Part shown: one piece after another, positions 62,624-64,000 of the stretch | Position numbering within the stretch: position 1 is the first letter of the stretch | Layout: every line of letters begins with the position of its first letter | Source of the DNA: Pyrus communis | Lineage: Eukaryota > Streptophyta > Magnoliopsida > Rosales > Rosaceae | Assembly (NCBI RefSeq): GCF_963583255.1 | Contig: NC_084815.1 | Span: 1,612,001-1,676,000 of the forward strand | Length of the DNA stretch: 64,000 nucleotides | Direction: 5' to 3' | Program-made: the position numbers and the translations under genes | Notes under the pieces: generated by a model | What the model was told of the DNA's origin: nothing | Seen by the model: the letters and a program-made list of their open reading frames with translations, nothing else | Database searches by the model: none

Positions 62624-64000
62624 TGTTGTGGCCTATATTTATTGAGGGGTGTAGCATAAATAGAAAGAGAGAGTGGAGAATAGGCTTGAGGAATTGTGTA
62701 TTAATTCCCCAATCCTGGTGCCTTTATTTATAGTAATAAGATGGAGAGAAACTTGCTCTCCAAGTAATACAAAATATATTAGGAAAGATCTTCTAGATCC
62801 CAAAGGATTCCTATTTTATTTCTACTTAGGATTTACACGATCACATATTGATAAGAACATATGTCACAACACTCTCCATTGAGTGTGCAAATACTCAAAT
62901 AGATGACGCATCAGATCTTCAGAAAAATGTAGAAGCAATTGATGAAGTCATCTCGTCTAGTTGGCACAAGTAGCGAATGCGAGTCTTAAAACAAACAGAA
63001 GAATGCATAGGTAGTAAAACTCACAAAACCTCGTTATGGCAAAACCCAAGTGGGACAAAAGCTCATAGGCTAAGGAGAAAAATGAGAAGTTGCATTAAGT
63101 CAAAACTATACGTCTTCTGGACGCAAGTAGAAGAGCTCACAACGGTATGACCAACCCAGGATTGGTGCCTTGTCAAAACCTAGTTAGGTAGCAAAAGCCC
63201 AGTGGGAAAAATGCTCCTAATCGTAGGAATAAAGTACATTAAGATCAAGTGAGTATATTTCTAGATACTCCCTCGGAGTTTGACAAAACTTCCAAATGAA
63301 ACTACAAGCATCACAAATGAGAAAGTTATGCATACCAATTCCTTAGACAAGCTTATGGAATGTAGACTTTGGTAATGACGTCGTGTAGAGGTCAGCAAGT
63401 TGTTTGGGATTGGATTGCTTGACTTCAAACTTCTGATGCTCATGCTGATGTAGACACAATATGCTTGTTGTTGACTTGTTGGATGTATCATGATCTGGTA
63501 TATACATATGGCATTGTCTTCATAGATCGTTGTTAGGACTCAACGATGGATGAAAAACGCAGGGATTTTGAATATGCTTAACAAGAGTTCTTAACTATAT
63601 CTCCCATCTGATAAGATACAGTGAGTTTTAGAACGATTCGAAGGTTTTGCAACAAAAGGCCTATCTGGTTAACCTCCAAGATATTGCGGTATTCCTTAAT
63701 GGTAAAGACATAACCATGTAGGAACGTACCTTATGCGGTCAGACAGATGGTCTGATTTAGCAAATCCCACAAGGTAGGCATCATTCCAAAGATCAAGGGG
63801 TGTGATATATTTTGAGATGCATAGAGATAGATAAGCTCAAATTCGTAGTAACGGACAAACGTCTTTAACACCAAATTGGGTGGTGGCATGTTAGGCGTAA
63901 TGTTGCTTTATGCCAAAAGATTATCAGCACATAAGATGTCTGATCTAGTGCACTTGAGCTAAGTACAACAAAAGCCCATGGTACTTAGATATGGCTACCT
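62624..64000 (-). mobile_element. Second Ty1/copia element, 3' part, cut by window edge
   Basis: 3' LTR at 62624-62871 (TGTTGTGGCC...TGTCACAACA), followed by a minus-strand PPT (GGAGAG, 62872-62877). Inside, 62878-64000 parallels the 3' end of the copia element at 34178-36600 (CCCAGTGGGAAAA, CTTCATAGATCGTTGTTAGGA). It is therefore decayed RNase H/RT sequence with many stops. The 5' part and second LTR lie beyond the window. Confidence 0.8.

Overview
The window is nuclear DNA of a flowering plant, most likely a woody eudicot. Genes are spliced with GT-AG introns, intergenic DNA is AT-rich, and more than half of the window is transposable-element sequence. The style of the repeats and proteins would fit Rosaceae (apple or pear type), but that is inference only. 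No bacterial-type operons, CRISPR arrays, rRNA genes or tRNA genes are visible.

Layout. 59-9514: one almost complete Ty3/gypsy chromovirus-type retrotransposon on the minus strand, with 2.2-2.3 kb LTRs, a 5-bp target duplication and two in-frame stops. 9977-11124: a non-autonomous Mutator-like element just upstream of the first gene. 11445-23476: the gene-rich part. It holds an IQM-type calmodulin-binding protein (+), a five-exon histidine-phosphotransfer-like gene whose phospho-accepting His is Leu (-), a copia gag fossil with a hairpin insertion, and a six-exon bZIP factor with Ile at an invariant basic-region position (+). 23476-27513: an eleven-exon SBT4-type subtilase (-), convergent with the bZIP gene. 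28072-30213: a probable solo LTR. 30328-33127: a CACTA-like non-autonomous element. 33719-42436: a decayed Ty1/copia element (-) interrupted by a hAT element carrying a PPR gene fragment. 45800-47311: an intronless CYP94-type P450 (-). 48-57 kb: MITEs, a Pack-MULE carrying a plant U-box (PUB25/26-type) ARM-repeat fragment, and two nested hAT elements with perfect 8-bp target duplications. 57-62 kb: sparse DNA with a SINE, short repeats and no convincing gene. 62624-64000: the 3' end of a second copia element, cut by the window edge.

Function. The five host genes do not form a pathway. They cover calcium/calmodulin signalling (IQM), cytokinin two-component signalling (pseudo-HPt, probably an inhibitor), transcription (bZIP), apoplastic proteolysis (subtilase) and fatty-acid or jasmonate-type hydroxylation (CYP94). 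The most interesting signals are the pseudo-HPt gene, which is only visible after splicing, the bZIP with an altered DNA-contact residue plus a DLNxxP motif, and two independent gene-fragment captures by DNA transposons. All exon models were assembled by eye from splice signals, reading phase and family conservation. None has transcript support.
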